A DNA stretch of 64,000 nt, taken from NCBI RefSeq assembly GCF_949987515.2, contig NC_082695.1, positions 73,062,466-73,126,465 on the forward strand, written 5' to 3'. The notes under the pieces were generated by a model. The model had not been told where the DNA came from and made no database searches. It worked only from the letters and a program-made list of their open reading frames with translations. Shown piece by piece: positions 63,928 through 64,000 of this stretch. The DNA is from Delphinus delphis (Eukaryota > Chordata > Mammalia > Artiodactyla > Delphinidae). The position numbers and the translations under genes were made by a program. Positions within the stretch are counted from its first letter, which is position 1, and every line of letters begins with the position of its first letter.

Positions 63928-64000
63928 GCTGTGCTGCTGATGGACGCTGAAAAGCGTATCCGGTTACTCCAGTTTGTCACGGGGACGTCCCGAGTCCCTA
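63928..64000 (+). CDS. NEDD4L: NEDD4L exon: HECT C-lobe (partial, cut by window end)
   Basis: At least 73 bases: 24 codons (human 886-909) plus the first base of the next: AVLLMDAEKRIRLLQFV and TGTSRVP. These are the first helices and the RLLQFVTGTSRVP motif of the C-lobe. The catalytic cysteine (human Cys942, in the family motif ending HTCFN) would be 32 codons further on and is not in the window. Acceptor ttcatag ends 63927. The 3' boundary is not seen. Confidence 0.96.

Overview
This is 64 kb of mammalian nuclear DNA, and essentially all of it lies inside one gene. Twenty exons on the + strand, with GT-AG introns and compatible reading phases, encode an internal and C-terminal part of NEDD4L (NEDD4-2). 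NEDD4L is a HECT-type ubiquitin ligase that down-regulates epithelial sodium channels and other PPxY-containing membrane proteins. The exons carry 2,048 coding bases. By codon counting they correspond to about residues 227-910 of the 975-residue human protein: the linker after WW1, WW2, WW3, WW4, the HECT N-lobe and the start of the C-lobe. The C2 domain, WW1, the catalytic cysteine (human Cys942) and both gene ends are outside the window.

The interspersed repeats suggest a cetacean, probably a toothed whale. There are many copies of a tRNA-derived SINE of the CHR type, known from whales and hippos, and cetartiodactyl-type L1 3' ends. This is recognition from memory, not a database match.

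Layout: 1-3416 is intron. 3417-21848 holds eight exons for the regulatory linker, WW2 and most of WW3; three of them carry the three known SGK/PKA phosphorylation sites. 23273-29039 encodes WW4 across two exons. 38346-62308 holds ten exons for the pre-HECT segment, the HECT N-lobe and the lobe hinge. 63928-64000 is a partial C-lobe exon cut by the window end. The two largest introns (29040-38345 and 46216-56876) contain most of the L1 material, including a 5'-truncated L1 with a 16-base target-site duplication and an L1 with a 5' inversion and a perfect 15-base duplication.

No second protein-coding gene, RNA gene, CRISPR array or defence-type system is supportable. The many short open frames elsewhere are chance frames or SINE/L1 sequence. 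The most interesting signals are splicing architecture (separately skippable phosphosite exons, a NAGNAG acceptor, a tandem donor) and the retrotransposon structures.
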